DNA of 64,000 nt, taken from assembly GCF_003583985.1 (NCBI RefSeq), contig NZ_QXML01000010.1, positions 80,292-144,291 on the forward strand, read 5' to 3'. The notes beneath the pieces are model-generated. The model saw only the letters and a list, made by a program, of their open reading frames with translations, was not told the DNA's origin and did no database searches. Positions within the stretch are counted from its first letter, which is position 1; every line of letters starts with the position of its first letter. This document shows positions 61,929 to 64,000 of the stretch, in pieces. Both the position numbers and the translations under genes were made by a program. This stretch comes from Algoriphagus lacus. Lineage in GTDB: Bacteria > Bacteroidota > Bacteroidia > Cytophagales > Cyclobacteriaceae.

Positions 61929-63482
61929 ATGAAAAAATCCATTCTAACCACCTCCATTTTGGCACTTGCAGCTTTTTCTTCCTGTGAAAAAAAGGCGACT
62001 CCAGAAGTCAAAAACTACTGGCCTCAGGCCGGCGTGACTTATGAGATTTTTGTTCAATCCTTTTATGATTCCAATGGAGACAGCATTGGGGATTTCAACG
62101 GAGTCACCCAAAAGCTGGATTATGTGAAGGAGTTGGGCGCCAATGCGATCTGGTTTATGCCGATTATGCCTTCACCCACTTACCACAAGTATGATGTGAC
62201 GGATTATAAGGCGGTTCACCCGGATTATGGCACCATGGAGGATTTCAAAAAGTTAATCGAGGAAGCTCACAAGCGGGACATCAAGATTGTGATCGACATG
62301 ATCATCAATCACACCAGCAACGAGCATCCTTGGTTTTTGGAAGCGAAATCCGGTCGCGACAATCCGTATCGGGATTATTACGTCTGGGCCCAAAAAGACA
62401 CGATTGCCGATTTCTTAAACAAGAAGACCATCACACTCGACTCGGACAACATCCGACAGTGGCACGATCCGGGGCAGGGAAAGGATTTTTACTATGGGTT
62501 TTTCTGGGGTGGAATGCCCGACCTAAACTTTGATAATCCAAAAGTCAGGGAAGAAATCTATGAGATCGGTCGGTTTTGGTTGGAAGAAGTAGGAGTGGAT
62601 GGATTCAGATTGGATGCTGCCAAGCATATTTTTCCGGATGATCGACCTTTGGACAATCATGCATTTTGGAAGGAGTTTCGGGCCAAAATGGAAGCCATCA
62701 AACCCGATGTGTATCTGGTAGGAGAAGTCTACGACAAAAAGGAAATCGTTGCCCCATACTTACCGGGGTTACCGGCCTTGTTCAATTTTGACTTTCATTA
62801 CACCCTCTTGGAGACGATGAATACCGAAAACGGAATGCTGTTGGCCAGGAAGCAAAAGGAAATTTTGGACTTTTATCAGGGAATCACGCCAAGCTTCATT
62901 GATGCTACTTTTTCCTCCAATCATGATCAGCCAAGAATTCTCAATGAACTGGGTTCCGACCCAGCCAAATACAAGCAGGCGATTTCAATTCTCCTGACCA
63001 TGCCGGGAGCTCCGTATCTGTATTATGGGGAAGAGATCGGGATGCTCGGCCTCAAGCCGGATGAACACATCCGTGAGCCATTCCTTTGGGATGAAAAAAA
63101 GAAAGACAGCGGCCGAACCCAATGGATCAAACCCAAATACAGCAAGGACTCAACTGTAACCTCGCTTGAGGTCCAACGGAAGGATCCAAACAGCTATTTT
63201 AACCATTACAAAAACCTGATTACGCTACGCAATTCCTATCCAGCTTTGGCGATTGGTTCATTGGAACTTCCGGTTGAGGAGCTACCTTCGAGCGTGATGG
63301 CTTACTTCAGAAAGTCCGGTGAGCAGGAAATCTTTGTGGTCCACAATGTAGGCAAGGAGGAAGTTGAATTGGCTTTGCCTGATGGATTTGAAGAGGTAAT
63401 TTTTTACTTGGGAGAAGGAAAAAACAGTTCCGGAACGCTTCAGCTCAAGGGTAATTCCAGTATGGTTTTCTTGAAGGATTGA
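61929..63482 (+). CDS. Lipoprotein GH13 alpha-amylase
   Basis: The product has 517 residues and a lipoprotein signal (ILALAAFSSCEKKA). The GH13 barrel spans about 35-420: VTYEIFVQSFYDSNGDSIGD, IDMIINHTS, nucleophile aspartate in DGFRLDAAKHIF (about 221-232), acid/base glutamate in LVGEVYDK (about 263-270), and SSNHDQPRI (about 330-338), then a C-terminal beta domain. This resembles the periplasmic SusA/SusG-like neopullulanase or oligo-glucosidase type acting on maltodextrins at the envelope. The ATG at 61929 was chosen because the upstream in-frame ATG lies in the fbaA terminator and lacks a signal peptide. Confidence 0.92.
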   Translation: MKKSILTTSILALAAFSSCEKKATPEVKNYWPQAGVTYEIFVQSFYDSNGDSIGDFNGVTQKLDYVKELGANAIWFMPIMPSPTYHKYDVTDYKAVHPDYGTMEDFKKLIEEAHKRDIKIVIDMIINHTSNEHPWFLEAKSGRDNPYRDYYVWAQKDTIADFLNKKTITLDSDNIRQWHDPGQGKDFYYGFFWGGMPDLNFDNPKVREEIYEIGRFWLEEVGVDGFRLDAAKHIFPDDRPLDNHAFWKEFRAKMEAIKPDVYLVGEVYDKKEIVAPYLPGLPALFNFDFHYTLLETMNTENGMLLARKQKEILDFYQGITPSFIDATFSSNHDQPRILNELGSDPAKYKQAISILLTMPGAPYLYYGEEIGMLGLKPDEHIREPFLWDEKKKDSGRTQWIKPKYSKDSTVTSLEVQRKDPNSYFNHYKNLITLRNSYPALAIGSLELPVEELPSSVMAYFRKSGEQEIFVVHNVGKEEVELALPDGFEEVIFYLGEGKNSSGTLQLKGNSSMVFLKD

Positions 63483-63540
63483 TCTATTTGGGAAAACAAC
63501 AAGGCTAAAAATGCAAAAAGGATCCATTTCGGATCCCCTT

Positions 63541-63725
63541 CTGGGTGTAGAAAAGGGTTGATTGGGACTAGGTGTAGATTGCATCTACACCTTTTTATAC
63601 AAACAAATTTGCAATTTGCTTATGATACTAGGGTTAAAGAAATATAGCCAATTGCAAATTGGTAAGGATATTAGGGTGGAATTGCAAATCCCACCCAGTC
63701 CCAACGTTGATTTGACTACACCCAG
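63541..63725. repeat. 185-bp imperfect palindrome
   Basis: The two halves mirror each other without gaps around position 63633. Exactly matching blocks are CTGGGTGTAG (63541-63550 with 63716-63725) and AATTTGCAAT (63606-63615 with 63651-63660); TTGGGACT and most of the following GG are also mirrored. Smaller hairpins lie inside each arm, including the terminator at 63570-63592. Overall identity between the arms is about 58 percent by hand count. It could be a mobile-element relic or a structured RNA. Confidence 0.65.
63570..63596 (+). terminator. Intrinsic terminator after the lipoprotein GH13 gene
   Basis: Perfect 10-bp stem AGGTGTAGAT / ATCTACACCT with a 3-base loop, followed by five Ts. 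It lies in the left arm of the large palindrome. Confidence 0.8.
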
Positions 63726-63834
63726 AGTGGAGACTACGCCTAGGGGGGGATACGGTGTCGTAGATTTAGGTACACAAATGTTCACCGGTACTTTCCTTAC
63801 TGATAGAATAGGTAATTTTATAGATAAAAATTGA
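63622..63834 (+). CDS. Doubtful small ORF, 70 residues
   Basis: The frame runs from an ATG near the centre of the palindrome. The first third of the product is encoded by the palindrome's right arm, and the composition (PPSPNVDLTTPRVETTPRG, then glycine-rich) fits no family that I know. It has no signal peptide and no clear start signals. It may be a spurious frame or a small hypothetical protein; the following gene starts ten bases later and could be co-transcribed if it is real. Confidence 0.25.
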   Translation: MILGLKKYSQLQIGKDIRVELQIPPSPNVDLTTPRVETTPRGGYGVVDLGTQMFTGTFLTDRIGNFIDKN

Positions 63835-63844
63835 TAATAATGTA

Positions 63845-64000
63845 ATGAAAAAATTAATCTTAACTATTGATAGATATTATTTTTGGTTGAAATATTTATT
63901 TAAAGATGATGATCATATTGACAAGGTGTTGAACGGTGACATTGGAACCGAAATCCTGTTGAGTTCAGAGAAATTCTGGTTAAGAGGTCTTTGTTTTTAT
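63845..64000 (+). CDS. Unrecognised gene, 5' part only (runs off window)
   Basis: An open frame starts with ATG at 63845 and has no stop for 52 codons to the window end. It begins KKLILTIDRYYFWLKYLFKD and continues with DDDHIDKVLNGDIGTEILLS. The coding sequence is distinctly A+T-rich compared with the rest of the window. No family can be assigned from this fragment. Its position after an intergenic palindrome suggests the start of an accessory or recently acquired region. Confidence 0.5.
   Translation, partial: MKKLILTIDRYYFWLKYLFKDDDHIDKVLNGDIGTEILLSSEKFWLRGLCFY

Noticed and set aside
63516..63540. Terminator formed by GGATCC inverted repeats
   Set aside because: There is no T run after the hairpin; the hairpin at 63570-63592 followed by five Ts is the better terminator.
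1..64000. CRISPR arrays, rRNA genes, intact insertion sequences
   Set aside because: No regularly spaced repeats, rRNA sequence or transposase-like protein was found on either strand.

Overview
The window looks like a chromosomal segment of a Bacteroidota bacterium, most likely a cytophagalean of the Algoriphagus/Cyclobacteriaceae kind. The evidence is type IX secretion (T9SS) C-terminal sorting domains on three secreted proteins, a SusE/F-type starch-binding lipoprotein, DUF3822 beside coaD, several copies of the Bacteroidota -7 promoter box TAnnTTTG, weak or absent Shine-Dalgarno sites, and moderate G+C. Placement at genus level is inference.

Layout. 1-13 kb is mostly housekeeping: an ATP-grasp-like protein (cut by the window start), pyrE, two Nudix hydrolases, coaD with DUF3822, a RecD-like helicase, a DUF1573 protein, a TerC-type membrane protein, an ABC exporter, a NeuD-like acyltransferase, and a signalling group (PAS histidine kinase, LytTR regulator, Rcp1-like receiver). 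13-15 kb has a Tat-exported metallophosphoesterase and an EamA permease.

15-33.5 kb is an accessory region of planctomycete-style secreted redox and carbohydrate proteins: PSCyt1/DUF1549/DUF1553 plus DUF1501, a Tat-exported alpha/beta hydrolase, a 1278-residue DUF6807/propeller/HEAT/cytochrome c fusion, a GNAT, an FAD monooxygenase, a DUF1080 (3-keto-glycoside hydrolase-like) protein with a propeller-cytochrome c, and two sialidase-like propellers. Together these suggest extracytoplasmic oxidative breakdown of a modified glycoside.

33.5-34.3 kb holds a CAT-anticodon tRNA, a frameshifted GIY-YIG nuclease gene and a degenerate second tRNA copy whose T-loop and anticodon loop are each replaced by a palindromic hairpin. 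This is the most unusual structure in the window.

34.3-51.4 kb returns to core functions: HAD hydrolase, M50 protease, rhodanese, two T9SS cargo proteins, PASTA protein, NifU-like and Mrp Fe-S proteins, dnaG, ribBA, surE, a TPR histidine kinase and an orphan substrate-binding protein.

51.4-63.5 kb is a starch/maltodextrin locus: SLC45-type MFS transporter and GH31 alpha-glucosidase under a LacI-type regulator, then (opposite strand) SusE/F lipoprotein, secreted multidomain GH13 amylase, class II fructose-bisphosphate aldolase and lipoprotein GH13. SusC and SusD are not present. The last 500 bases are A+T-rich, contain a 185-bp imperfect palindrome, and end in an unrecognised gene that runs off the window.
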